From JANLYC01 sp963750495 (GTDB lineage Bacteria > Actinomycetota > Actinomycetes > Propionibacteriales > Nocardioidaceae), in contig CAVVQV010000004.1 in assembly GCA_963750495.1 (NCBI GenBank), forward strand, positions 620,001 through 684,000: a stretch of DNA of 64,000 nucleotides, written 5' to 3'. Below the pieces are notes generated by a model, which was not told the DNA's origin, searched no databases, and saw nothing but the letters and a program-made list of their open reading frames with translations. Below, in pieces: positions 41,758 through 50,958 of the stretch. The first letter of the stretch is position 1. The number at the start of each line of letters is the position of its first letter. A program made the position numbers and the translations under genes.

Positions 41758-43261
41758 TCAGTACGCGCCATGCGATGCGACCACGGCACGAATGGTCTTC
41801 ATCAGGATGATCACGTCGCTGACCATCGACCAGTTGTCGACGTAGAAGAGGTCGAGCCGCACCGTCTCCCGCCAGTTCAGCTGCGAACGGCCGGAGACCT
41901 GCCAGAGACCCGTCATCCCTGGGCGGACGAGCAGGCGACGGCGCACGTCGTCGCCGTACTCCTCGACCTCTTCGGGCAGCGGCGGCCGCGGCCCGACCAG
42001 GCTCATCGTGCCGCGCACCACGTTGAAGAGCTGCGGCAGCTCGTCGAGCGAGTAGCGGCGCAGCACCTTGCCGATGCGGGTCACCCGCGGGTCGTTCTGC
42101 ATCTTGAAGAGCACCCCGTCGGCCTCGTTGTGCTCGTGAAGGTCTGCACGTCGCTCCTCAGCGTCGATGCACATCGACCGGAACTTGAAGCACTCGAAGG
42201 CCTGCCCGTCGCGCCCGATCCGCACCTGCCGGAAGAGCACAGGCCCACCGCCCTCCAGCTTGATGAGCGCCGCGACCACGAGCATGAGCGGGGCAAAGAG
42301 CAGCAGGGCGAAGCAGGCGCCGACGACGTCGAACAGTCGCTTGCTCCACCGGCCGGCCGCGTCGGCCTGCGGCGGCTCGACGTGCATCAGCGGCAGCCCG
42401 GCCACGGGCCGCAGGTGGATCCGCGGGCCGGCGATGTCGGCGAGGCTGGGGATGACGACGAGGTCGATGTCTGAGCGCTCCAGCTGCCAGCCGACCCGTC
42501 GCAGGTCAGCCGACGACGCGAACGAGCCACCCGCGATCAGCACGGTGTCGGCGCCGGCCACCTCGCAGACCCGCCTGGCCTCATCGGGCGTCCCCATGAC
42601 GGGCACCGGCATGTCGGTCGCATCGCCCATCAGGTGCTCGGGCACGCACGCGCCGACGACCTCGTAGCCCACGTAGCGCTCCCGACGGAGCACGTTGACG
42701 AGCTCATGGATCGCGCTGGGACCACCGACGGCCACGACGCGGTGCAGGAACTGACCCCTCGCGACGCAGCCGATGGACGATCTTGCGGGCGGCATAGCGT
42801 TCGAGGAGGAGGATCGGGCAGCCGATCACGAAGGTCAGCACGACGAACCCGCGCGCCAGGTTGTTGTCCAACAGGTAGCAGCCCATGCCGACCGTGCCTG
42901 CCGCCAGGACCGATCCGAGCAGCACGGCCTTGAACTCGTCGGGCCCGCCACCGAAGACTTTCGCGGAGTAGGCGCCGTGGATCGCCAGCCAGCCCATCCA
43001 AACGACCAGGATCGCGGCGAAGGTGTAGACCCAGGGATCCTCGTTGACGAGCACCTTGTCCCACACGCCGAGGTGGGCGCGTAACCGCCAGGCTACGAAG
43101 AGTGATGTGAGGATCACCGCCGCAGTCAGCGACCGCCAGGCGCCAGCAGCACACGATGGATCTTGGTCTGCACAGACGTCTGGGCGAATCGCCCCGTGGT
43201 CGATCGATACTCGTCGGCTAGACGTAACACATTTTCCCCTGTTGTGATGCGCGTCCGGCAC
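41758..43261 (-). pseudogene. undecaprenyl-phosphate sugar phosphotransferase (WbaP/CpsE type), one frameshift
   Basis: Two overlapping frames form one polyisoprenyl-phosphate hexose-1-phosphate transferase. The first (43261 to about 42770) carries four membrane helices (LTAAVILTSLFVAWRL, VYTFAAILVVWMGWL and others). The second (to 41758) carries the CoA-binding-like central domain (FLHRVVAVGGPSAIHELV) and the catalytic C-terminal domain (KRLFDVVGACFALLLFAPLML, FKFRSMCIDAEER, RRYSLDELPQLFNVVRGTMSLVGPRPPLPEE, RPGMTGLWQVSGRS). It would start repeat-unit synthesis on undecaprenyl phosphate. One indel near 42770 separates the parts. The start codon is uncertain. Confidence 0.88.
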
Positions 43262-43330
43262 ATGTCAGTGCTTTCGTGCCCGGACCCCCCGAGGCTATGC
43301 CCATGAAGCCAAAAGGGCCAGACGGCATCG

Positions 43331-43336
43331 TATGAT
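43331..43336 (+). promoter_or_regulatory. -10 box (TATGAT) ahead of the tyrosine autokinase gene
   Basis: TATGAT is close to consensus and lies 41 bases before the GTG at 43378, giving a leader of about 35 bases. No convincing -35 element is visible. The sugar transferase gene diverges from here. Confidence 0.35.
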
Positions 43337-43377
43337 CCTGCTGAGGGGAAATCAGCCAAACCAAGAAATGGGCCACT

Positions 43378-44766
43378 GTGGAACTGCGCGACTACCTGCG
43401 GATCATCCGGCGCCGCTGGTTGCTGATCACGCTCTGCACGCTGGTCGTCGTCGGCGCGGCCGCAGCTCTCACCTACCGAGCTACTCCGCAGTACGCCTCG
43501 ACCGCACAGCTGAACATCTCCACAACGTCCGACCCCTCGATCGACGCCGCCTACCAGGGCACTCTGACCTCCCAGCAGAGGGTCCAGACCTACGCAAAAC
43601 TGATCACTGGGCCCCTGGTCGCGCAGCGCGTGATCGACAAGCTCGACTTGACCGAGTCCCCCGAGGCGCTGGCGAGCCAGGTCAGCAGCAGCGTCGACCC
43701 CGAGACCACGCTCCTCAACGTCACGGTCACCGATCCCTCGAGGGGGCGTGCTCGACAGCTTGCGCAGGAGACCGCCGAAGAGTTCGTCTCGTACGTCCCA
43801 GACATCGAGACAGCGCAGATCAAGGCCTCGATCACGCAGGATGCCACCTATCCGACCAGCCCGGTGTCGCCGCGACCGGTGCGCAACCTGGGGCTGGCCC
43901 TGGTGCTGGGGCTCATGCTCGGAGTCGGTCTCGCCGTCCTGCGCGACATCCTCGACACCACCGTGAAGTCCCCACACACGCTGACCGAGATCACCGGCCT
44001 CGCCGTGCTGGGTGGCATCCAGTACGACTCCAAGGCCGGCAAGAACCCGCTGATCACCAGCCTCGACTCCCACGCACCGCGGCTCGAGTCGTTCCGGATG
44101 CTGCGCACCAACCTGCAGTTCCTCGACGTCGACGAGCCACCCAAGACGTTCGTGGTCACCAGTGCGATCCCCGGTGAGGGCAAGTCGACGACCGCGATCA
44201 ACCTCGCGCTCACGCTCGCCAAGGCCGACCAGAAGGTCCTGCTCATCGAAGCCGACCTGAGGCGACCGCGCGTCTCGACCTACCTGCGGCTCGAGCCCAC
44301 CGTCGGCCTCACCACGGTGCTGGTGGGTGCCATCGACGTGGACAACGCGATCCAGCCCTACCGCGAGACCGGCCTCGACGTCATCACCAGTGGCACCGTG
44401 CCGCCCAACCCGGCTGAGCTGCTGCAGTCACAGACCATGCAGGCCACGCTCGACAAGCTGCGCGGCCGCTACGACCTCATCATCATCGACGCTCCCCCGC
44501 TGCTGCCGGTGACCGACGCGGCGGTGCTCGCGACCCAGGCTGACGGCGCGATCATGGTGGTCCGCTACGGCAAGACCAGCCGCGAAGAGGTCGCCGAGGC
44601 CAGAGACCGGCTGCGTGCGGTCGACGCCAAGACGTTCGGCGCCGTGCTCAACATGGTCCCGGTCCGCGGCGGAGACGGCTACGGGTACGGGTACGGCTAC
44701 GGGTATGGCTACGCACCCGACAAGGGCCGCCGCAAGAAGCAGGCGCCGCTCCCTGAGATCGACTAG
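43378..44766 (+). CDS. polysaccharide biosynthesis tyrosine autokinase (BY-kinase)
   Basis: A 462-residue fusion of chain-length determinant (Wzz/CapA, about 1-195, helices near 15-32 and 172-193) and cytoplasmic BY-kinase. The kinase has Walker A GEGKST at 266-271, Walker A' LLIEADLRRP and Walker B LIIIDAPP. The tail shortly before the C-terminus is an alternating Gly-Tyr run with six tyrosines (GDGYGYGYGYGYGYAPDKG), the expected autophosphorylation cluster. It sets polymer length with the polymerase and flippase. The counteracting phosphatase is encoded at 47369-47941. GTG 43378; no strong Shine-Dalgarno. Confidence 0.92.
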   Translation: MELRDYLRIIRRRWLLITLCTLVVVGAAAALTYRATPQYASTAQLNISTTSDPSIDAAYQGTLTSQQRVQTYAKLITGPLVAQRVIDKLDLTESPEALASQVSSSVDPETTLLNVTVTDPSRGRARQLAQETAEEFVSYVPDIETAQIKASITQDATYPTSPVSPRPVRNLGLALVLGLMLGVGLAVLRDILDTTVKSPHTLTEITGLAVLGGIQYDSKAGKNPLITSLDSHAPRLESFRMLRTNLQFLDVDEPPKTFVVTSAIPGEGKSTTAINLALTLAKADQKVLLIEADLRRPRVSTYLRLEPTVGLTTVLVGAIDVDNAIQPYRETGLDVITSGTVPPNPAELLQSQTMQATLDKLRGRYDLIIIDAPPLLPVTDAAVLATQADGAIMVVRYGKTSREEVAEARDRLRAVDAKTFGAVLNMVPVRGGDGYGYGYGYGYGYAPDKGRRKKQAPLPEID

Positions 44767-44784
44767 CCGACTCCGGGACGCTCG

Positions 44785-46600
44785 TCAGCTCTTGCAGGCC
44801 GGCGCCGCGACCTGGACGGCGCCCGTGTCGCCAAAGCCCGGCGTCAGGTCGACGTGCGGGGTCGCCCGCTGACCTGCCCCCGTCGTCACCGTGTAGGTCA
44901 GCGTGTGGGAGGCGCCAGGCGCCAGCTCGACGGTCTGTGCCGCCACATCCCTGCGCTCATGGCGGTAGGGCGCGAAGAACGACTTCTTGCCGTCGTACAG
45001 CGGCTTGCTGACCTTGCCGTCGAACGGCGCGTAGAGCAGCACGTTGGTCAGGATCTCGCCCGGCTTGGCGCCGAAACCAGGGCCGATGCACGGTCTCTGG
45101 AAGGTCCGCCGCGTCGCCGGGGGCGGTGGAGCTCAACGTGATCTTGACGGTGAGAGTTTGTGATCCATCGGCCGTGCAGGACTGCGAGGTCACGTCGACG
45201 TCGTACTTGAGGTAGTAGTCCATCTTGGCGCCGGTGCCGTCGTTGAGATAGATGCCCAGCTCCGGGGTCGCGGTGGCCTGCTTCGGCATCCGTCCGGCCA
45301 GCGGGTGTCGTCGCCAGCAGGTCGCGCTCAGCCGTATCGGCCGACCAGACGCGGATCCGGTGCTCCTCAGCGCCCTTCACGAGCCCGTCGAACAATGCCC
45401 GGGCGTCGCCCTGGCTGGTCGTCAGTGCCGCGAAGACCTTGCTGGCGGCGTCGGCGAAGATCAGGTTCTGCTGGTCGGGGTCCGGGACGTTCATGTAGAC
45501 GTCGTGCAGCAGGTAGTCGACGGCGTTGGCGGCGGTCAGCTGCTGTGCCGTCGGCGAGCGTGACCGGGCCGGTGGCGTTCAGCAGGTAGGACATGGCCAC
45601 CGGGTCTACGGAGATCACCCCGTCGACGGCCTGTCCGGTGTCGCGCAGCCACATCTCGCGCAGCAGCTCGGCGCTGCGCTCGAAGTCCGGGGTGAACGTG
45701 ACGTCGGCGGCGTACTGGCCGAGGTTGCGGCCGAACAGGCTTCTCCTCGGCCTGCGTCAACGGGAGCACCGGGCCACGGAAACCGGGAAGGTCGCTCAGG
45801 CTGGCCTGCTTGGTCAGTCTGACCTTGCCGTTCTTGGCCTCCACGACTGCCATGGCGCCCGGGATGCCTCCCCCGGCGCGGACCTCGGCGTTGTTCTGAA
45901 ACATCACCAGGTAGGTCCGCTGCTGCCTGTCGCCGCCCAGCATCGTCGGAAGCAGCTGGGCCGCCAGCGAGATCCGCTGCGTCACGGTGTGGGCATCGTC
46001 GAGCTTCGCACGCAGCTCGGAGACCGGGTTGGCCACCTGGCTCATCAGCGAGCTGGTGTCGATCGCATGGATCCGCTCGACCTGCACAGCGAGCCGGTCG
46101 TCGGCCTCCGTCAGCGCCGGGGAGACGTCGCGGATGCCGGCCAGGGCGATCCGGCCGTCGGTGGGTTGCAAGTCGTCCGGGGCGAGCGACTCGCTGGCGT
46201 CGATGAGGTCGGGCAGGATGCCCTGGGTCACCTCGTCAGCGACGTTGATCACCGTGCGCACGGCTGTGATGTCATCTCCGACCACCGGGACCTTGCTCGC
46301 CAGCCACCAGACCGGCCCGCTCGTGTTGCGCCGCGCCGACTCGGTCGCCACCTGGGCGTCGAACATGGCCTGCCGGGCGGCACCCGGGTCACCGGCCGCC
46401 GCTGCGTCGCTCAACGTCGTCAGCCGGTCAGAGGCCGTGTGCATGGCCGAGCGCGCCTTGAACGCCTGGTAGGTCGTGAACGCACCGACCGCCACGACCA
46501 CCGCGGCTGCGATCAGGAGGCCGCGCAGCACGCGACGCTGGATTCGGCGGCGCCGACGTGATCCACGCCGGGAAGGCCTCCGGGTTTCGGGGTGCGACAA
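44785..46600 (-). pseudogene. DUF4012 domain protein, multiply frameshifted
   Basis: Five frames in succession encode a single exported protein of about 600 residues. The N-terminus has a basic stretch and one membrane helix (VLRGLLIAAAVVVAVGAF). The DUF4012 core follows: TYLVMFQNNAEVRAGGGIPG, LSDLPGFRGP, GVISVDPVAMSYLLNATGPV, NLIFADAASKVFAAL. The C-terminal beta domain ends GFGDTGAVQVAAPACKS. Frame changes occur near 45745, 45545, 45295 and 45090. DUF4012 proteins are common in actinobacterial polysaccharide loci; their role is unknown. The start appears to be TTG 46600, as an in-frame TGA lies just upstream. Confidence 0.75.
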
Positions 46601-46664
46601 CGGGCCGAGCCTTCTCGTCGTGACGGCTCAACGCCGTACGGCGCTCAGCGTGGGGGCAAGCTGA

Positions 46665-47228
46665 TTACTGGCGGGCGGCGGCGTGCTTGTTCTTGTGCTT
46701 GTGGTGCTGCCGCGGCTCGACCGTCAGCGTGACGCTGTTGGAGTCGCTGTCCATCCACTTGGCGCACTTCTTGGGGTAGTAGTGCGCGTAGAGGGAGTAG
46801 TCGCCGATCGCCGCCCACTTCGGGATCTTGACGTAGGCGTGACCGTGGTAGACCTTGCCGTAGAGGACGTAGTCGCGGCCCTGGCCATCGAGCGCGGTCA
46901 TGAACACGCGGACCACACCTGTAGGCGTGCCGGACTGCGACTCGACCGTGACATCGGCGGCGTTGTAGGTGCCACGCTCCTGCACGTACTTCCGCAGGGT
47001 GAGGGTGGTGTGCGTGTAGACCTGGCCCGGGTAGTGGCACGGCTTGTGGTGACCGTGGTCGTCGTCATCGTCGTCGCGGTCAGCCTTGGGCTGGAAGGCC
47101 GCCTTCACAGCGGCAAAGGGCGCCTTGCCCTGGGACACCCGGGAGGGCTGCGTCATCTGGGCCTGGGCGGCCGCGCCACCCACCAACGTCACCGCGACGA
47201 TCGCGCCTAAGATGGTCTTCTTCAGCAT
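46665..47228 (-). CDS. secreted Asp/His-rich Ig-like protein
   Basis: A 187-residue exported protein with signal peptide (MLKKTILGAIVAVTLVGGAAAQA). It continues with a short linker, an acidic-histidine patch (DRDDDDDDHGHHKPCH) and a beta-sandwich domain (TTLTLRKYVQERGTYNAADVTVESQSGTPTG...), ending in a basic His/Lys tail (RQHHKHKNKHAAARQ). It looks like a bacterial Ig-like domain with possible metal-binding ends. ATG 47228 is preceded by GGGGAG. Position between the DUF4012 gene and the phosphatase gene suggests a structural or adhesive role in the envelope; that is inference. Confidence 0.75.
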   Translation of the reverse strand: MLKKTILGAIVAVTLVGGAAAQAQMTQPSRVSQGKAPFAAVKAAFQPKADRDDDDDDHGHHKPCHYPGQVYTHTTLTLRKYVQERGTYNAADVTVESQSGTPTGVVRVFMTALDGQGRDYVLYGKVYHGHAYVKIPKWAAIGDYSLYAHYYPKKCAKWMDSDSNSVTLTVEPRQHHKHKNKHAAARQ

Positions 47229-47368
47229 GGTGTTTGTCTCCCCTGAGCGGTGCTGTAAAACGTCCCCGTATCCGTCGCGACCATACGCAAAAGGCCGAGG
47301 GACGGCAAGACAGCAAACTATCACGCAAGACTCGTCAGGCCGTCATATATCCGGCTCTGACAATAGGT

Positions 47369-47941
47369 TCACCTAGGGTGATCGAGGAGTGACGCACTGA
47401 TGCCCGTCGTGGCCTGCTCGATGACCGTGGCGACCCGGGCGTGCACCACGTCTCCTTGCCCGTAGGGGTCGTCCACGTCGTACGCCGCGAGGGTGGCTGA
47501 CCCGCGTGCCGCCGACGCCGCGGCCACCAGGTCGGCCGGTCTCCCCCACTGCGCTCGCACCGCCGGAACCGCGTCGACGAGGTGCGCGAACTCGAGCAGA
47601 GTGAACGTCCTGCGCAGCGCCTGCGGCACCTCGCGCAGGACAGCGACCCGGTGCGACGTCGTCGCCGTGAGGATCAGGTCAGCCCGCTCGATGTACTCGT
47701 TCTGCAGAGCGCGACCGCTGAACGCGTCGGGGTCTCCGCCGAGCCGGCGCAGCTGCTCGGCCGCCGACGCGTCCATCGCCGAGCCCTCCCAGCCGCGTAC
47801 GCCGGCGCTCTCGACTAAGAATTCCGGGGCCCCGGCGGCGGATTCCAGATGATGAGACAGCAGTCGCTCCATCAGGGGTGAGCGGCAGATGTTCGCGGTG
47901 CAGACGGTGAGGATGCGGAACGTGGACCGCTCGACCATCAC
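47369..47941 (-). CDS. low-molecular-weight protein tyrosine phosphatase
   Basis: A 190-residue LMW-PTP. The catalytic loop C(X)5R is CTANICRS near the N-terminus; the general-acid Asp is in AYDVDDPYGQG near the C-terminus. In polysaccharide loci (Wzb/CapC type) it dephosphorylates the tyrosine autokinase, here the BY-kinase at 43.4 kb. The GTG at 47941 or ATG at 47938 starts the protein, with AAGGGG upstream. A GTCGAGA repeat lies before it. Confidence 0.92.
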   Translation of the reverse strand: MMVERSTFRILTVCTANICRSPLMERLLSHHLESAAGAPEFLVESAGVRGWEGSAMDASAAEQLRRLGGDPDAFSGRALQNEYIERADLILTATTSHRVAVLREVPQALRRTFTLLEFAHLVDAVPAVRAQWGRPADLVAAASAARGSATLAAYDVDDPYGQGDVVHARVATVIEQATTGISASLLDHPR

Positions 47942-48015
47942 ACGCCCCTTGATCCACGCTCGACCCCGGCGGCCACAGCGACCGCGAGTCTAGTGAGGGT
48001 GGCCCGCTGCGTCCG

Positions 48016-48135
48016 GGTCTCGACAAGCTCGACCGGCGGAAGTCTCGCGGATCGAGCCCGTCGAGATCACCGGGTCTCCCACCTAGGTCTCGACAAGCTC
48101 GACCGGCGGAGGGTCCCTGGTCTCGACCGGCGGAA
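48016..48135. repeat. GGTCTCGACAAGCTCGACC repeat, several copies
   Basis: Two full copies of GGTCTCGACAAGCTCGACCGG plus GGA endings and partial ones (ATCGAGCCCGTCGAGATC) fill the space between the tandem-95 stop and the start of the phosphatase gene. Confidence 0.75.
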
Positions 48136-48144
48136 GGGGCGGAG

Positions 48145-50958
48145 CTACTGGGTGTAGTTCAGGGACGAGGGGTGGGCACTGTCGAGCGGCAGCCAGACGT
48201 CGCTGTGGTTGAACGCAATACGGACCCTGATCGTGTGGCCGGCCAGGACTGTCCGGTTGGCACTTCCGACCGTGACGGTGCGCTTCTCCCACGTCGTCGT
48301 GGTGCTCCAGTTGTTGACGTGCACGTTGACCGTCGAGGCGATGAGCGAGCATCCGAAGAGTCCGTTGCAGTCATAGACCCAGGACGCGTAGTCGAGGTCG
48401 TGATTGGCCTGGTTCTTCAGCGAGGTCCACAGGTCCATCGAGATCGGACCGTTCATCGTGACGTCGCCGGCAGGAACCGGGAATGACCACGCCTGGAACT
48501 TCAGGGGATCCGTCTCCGTGGGCTTCATGTCGCTCGACTTGATCGTGAGTCCGGGGTTGCCATCGAGGTCGTAGTCCGCGATGCCGTTGACCGGCGACGT
48601 CGTTGTCAGGACACCGGTAGAGATCGTATCCGTGGGCTGCATGAAGAGCTGGATGATCGAGGACGGCAGCAGCGTCACGGTGATGGTGAGCGTGCCAGTC
48701 GTCGTACCTCCGTTGCCGTCGGAGACGGTGTAATTCACGACTTCGGTCGTCGGCAACACCGGCAGGTAGGTGAACGAACCATCAGGGTTGATGTCGACCG
48801 TCAGACTGTCATCTCCGGTAACAGTCAAGGTGTCGCCGTCGACGTCGCTGTCGTTGGAGAGCACACCGTTCGCAGCGTTGACGTTCAGGATCCCCAGCGT
48901 TGTCGTGGCGTAGGCGTCGGGTCCGGCCACCGGCGGGTCGTTGACCGGTGTGACCGTCACGGTCGCCATGGCCGTGGCCGTTCCACCGTTGCCGTCGGAG
49001 ATGTCGTAGCTCAAGGTCTCCGGGCCGTTCCAGTCAGGGTCCGGCGTGTAGGTCCACACGCCGGGAGACTGCTCGGTGAGGGTGCCGTTGAGGGCACCCG
49101 TGACCGCGGTGATGCTGAGCGTGTCACCGTCGGGGTCGGTGTCGTTGCCGAGCAGGTTGAGCGGCGCGTCGATCGTGTCCTCGGGCATCGAGATCGTGTC
49201 GTTGTTCGCCACCGGCGGGTCCTGCACCGGGGTCACCGTGACGGTCATCGTGCCGGTGTCCGTGCCACCGTTTCCGTCCGACACCGTGTACGTCAACGTG
49301 TCGGTCCCGTAGAAGTTCAGGTTGGGTGTATAGGTCCACACGCCACCTGGTGAGGTGATCGTGCCGCTTGTCGCGGTGACCGCGGTGACCGTCAAGGTGT
49401 CGAGATCGACGTCCGTGTCGTTGCTGAGCAGGTCGAGGGTCGCCGGGCCTGAGTCCTCGGCGATCGTCAAGGTGTCCGCGTTGGCCACGGGCGGGTCGTT
49501 CACCGGTGTGACCGTCAGGGAGATGCTCGCCGTGTCCGTGCCGCCGTTGCCGTCGTCCACCGTGTAGGTCAGCGACTCCAGGCCGAACCAGTTCGCGTCC
49601 GGGTCGTAGGTGTACACGCCGGCGCTCGGGTTGCCGATGGTGCCGTGGGCCGCACCGGTCACGGAGGTGACGGTCAGGGTGTCGCCGTCGGCGTCGGAGT
49701 CGTTGTTGGTCAAGATGTTGAGCGTCAGGGGGCCGGAGTCCTCGGCCATCGACAACGTGTCGGCAGAGGCGACCGGCGGGTCGTTCACCGCGGTGATCGT
49801 GATCGTGACGTTGGCCGACGCCGTACCACCGTTGCCGTCGGAGATCGTGTACGAGAGGGTCTCGACGCCGTTCCAGTTCGCGGCCGGCGTGTAGGTCCAC
49901 GAGCCAGCCACCAGCTGGACCGTGCCGTGGGCCGGCGGCGACACCGAGATCACAGTGAGCGTGTCACCATCGACGTCCGTGTCGTTGGACAACAGCAGCA
50001 GCGGTACGTCGACCGAGTCCTCCGCGGCCGTGACCGCACCGTCGTTGGCAATTGGCGGGTCGTTGACCGGTGTGACGGTGACGGTGACCGTGGACGACCC
50101 CGTGCCGCCGTGGAAGTCCGACACCGTGTAGTTCAAGGTCTCGACGCCGTTGAAGTTGGCGTTGGGTGTGTAGGTGAAGACGCCGCTGGTGGGCTCGGCG
50201 ATCGTGCCATGGGCGGCACCGGTCACGGCCGTCACCATCAACGGGTCGTTCTCGGCGTCGGTGTCGTTGGTGAGCAGGTTGGCGAGCGTGATCGTGCCCG
50301 AGTCCTCGGCCATCGACGCGACGTCGGGTCTCGCCACCGGGGCGTCGTTGACGGGCGCCACCGTCAGGCTCGCGGTCGCCGTACTGGAGCCGCCGTTGCC
50401 GTCGGAGATCGTGTAGGTAAGCGTCTCGGGCCCGTTGAAGTTCAGGTCCGGGGTGTAGCCGAAGTCGCCGGCCAGGCGCGTGATCGTGCCGTTGGTCGCA
50501 CCGGTCACGGAGGTGACGGTCAGGGTGTCGCCGTCGATGTCGGTGTCGTTGCCGAGCAGGCGGAGCGGCGCTTTGACAGCGTCCTCGTCCACCACCTGCG
50601 AGTCGTCGTTGGCCACGGGCGGGTCGTTGACCGGGTTGACGTTCACCGTGACCTGCGCCTTGCGCAGTCGCCCGTCGGAGTCGCGCACGGTGTAGGAGAA
50701 GTTCTCGGTGCCGTTGAAGTTCGGGTTAGGCGTGAAGAGGACGTTGTTGTCCACGATCGTCGTCAGCCCGTGGGCCGGGTTGGTGACGCCGAAGATGTCG
50801 ACGACTCCGTCCAGCGTGTCGTTGGCCAGCACGTCATACACGCGGGCGGTGTCCTCGATGGTCGACTCGACGTCATCGACGAGGGTGAACTGGGCGGGCG
50901 CGGGCGGCGGCGGGGGCGTCGTCGGCTGCGGCGTCGGCTTGGTGGGCTGCGGCAGCAC
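48145..50958 (-). CDS. tandem-95 (cadherin-like) repeat protein, C-terminal part of an HD-GYP fusion
   Basis: A 937-residue frame. After a Pro-rich linker come eight repeats of 90-95 residues, most bounded by VNDPPVA and carrying NDTDxDGDTLTV and YTxSDGNGGT, the calcium-binding pattern of tandem-95/cadherin-like adhesins. A C-terminal domain of about 165 residues (ending DSAHPSSLNYTQ) looks like a carbohydrate- or surface-binding cap. It has no signal peptide: the frame opens inside Pro-rich codons that continue, one base shifted, the HD-GYP protein (50873-52201). I think the two are one gene of about 1,350 residues with a frameshift near 51,020-51,035. Confidence 0.85.
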   Translation of the reverse strand: MLPQPTKPTPQPTTPPPPPAPAQFTLVDDVESTIEDTARVYDVLANDTLDGVVDIFGVTNPAHGLTTIVDNNVLFTPNPNFNGTENFSYTVRDSDGRLRKAQVTVNVNPVNDPPVANDDSQVVDEDAVKAPLRLLGNDTDIDGDTLTVTSVTGATNGTITRLAGDFGYTPDLNFNGPETLTYTISDGNGGSSTATASLTVAPVNDAPVARPDVASMAEDSGTITLANLLTNDTDAENDPLMVTAVTGAAHGTIAEPTSGVFTYTPNANFNGVETLNYTVSDFHGGTGSSTVTVTVTPVNDPPIANDGAVTAAEDSVDVPLLLLSNDTDVDGDTLTVISVSPPAHGTVQLVAGSWTYTPAANWNGVETLSYTISDGNGGTASANVTITITAVNDPPVASADTLSMAEDSGPLTLNILTNNDSDADGDTLTVTSVTGAAHGTIGNPSAGVYTYDPDANWFGLESLTYTVDDGNGGTDTASISLTVTPVNDPPVANADTLTIAEDSGPATLDLLSNDTDVDLDTLTVTAVTATSGTITSPGGVWTYTPNLNFYGTDTLTYTVSDGNGGTDTGTMTVTVTPVQDPPVANNDTISMPEDTIDAPLNLLGNDTDPDGDTLSITAVTGALNGTLTEQSPGVWTYTPDPDWNGPETLSYDISDGNGGTATAMATVTVTPVNDPPVAGPDAYATTTLGILNVNAANGVLSNDSDVDGDTLTVTGDDSLTVDINPDGSFTYLPVLPTTEVVNYTVSDGNGGTTTGTLTITVTLLPSSIIQLFMQPTDTISTGVLTTTSPVNGIADYDLDGNPGLTIKSSDMKPTETDPLKFQAWSFPVPAGDVTMNGPISMDLWTSLKNQANHDLDYASWVYDCNGLFGCSLIASTVNVHVNNWSTTTTWEKRTVTVGSANRTVLAGHTIRVRIAFNHSDVWLPLDSAHPSSLNYTQ

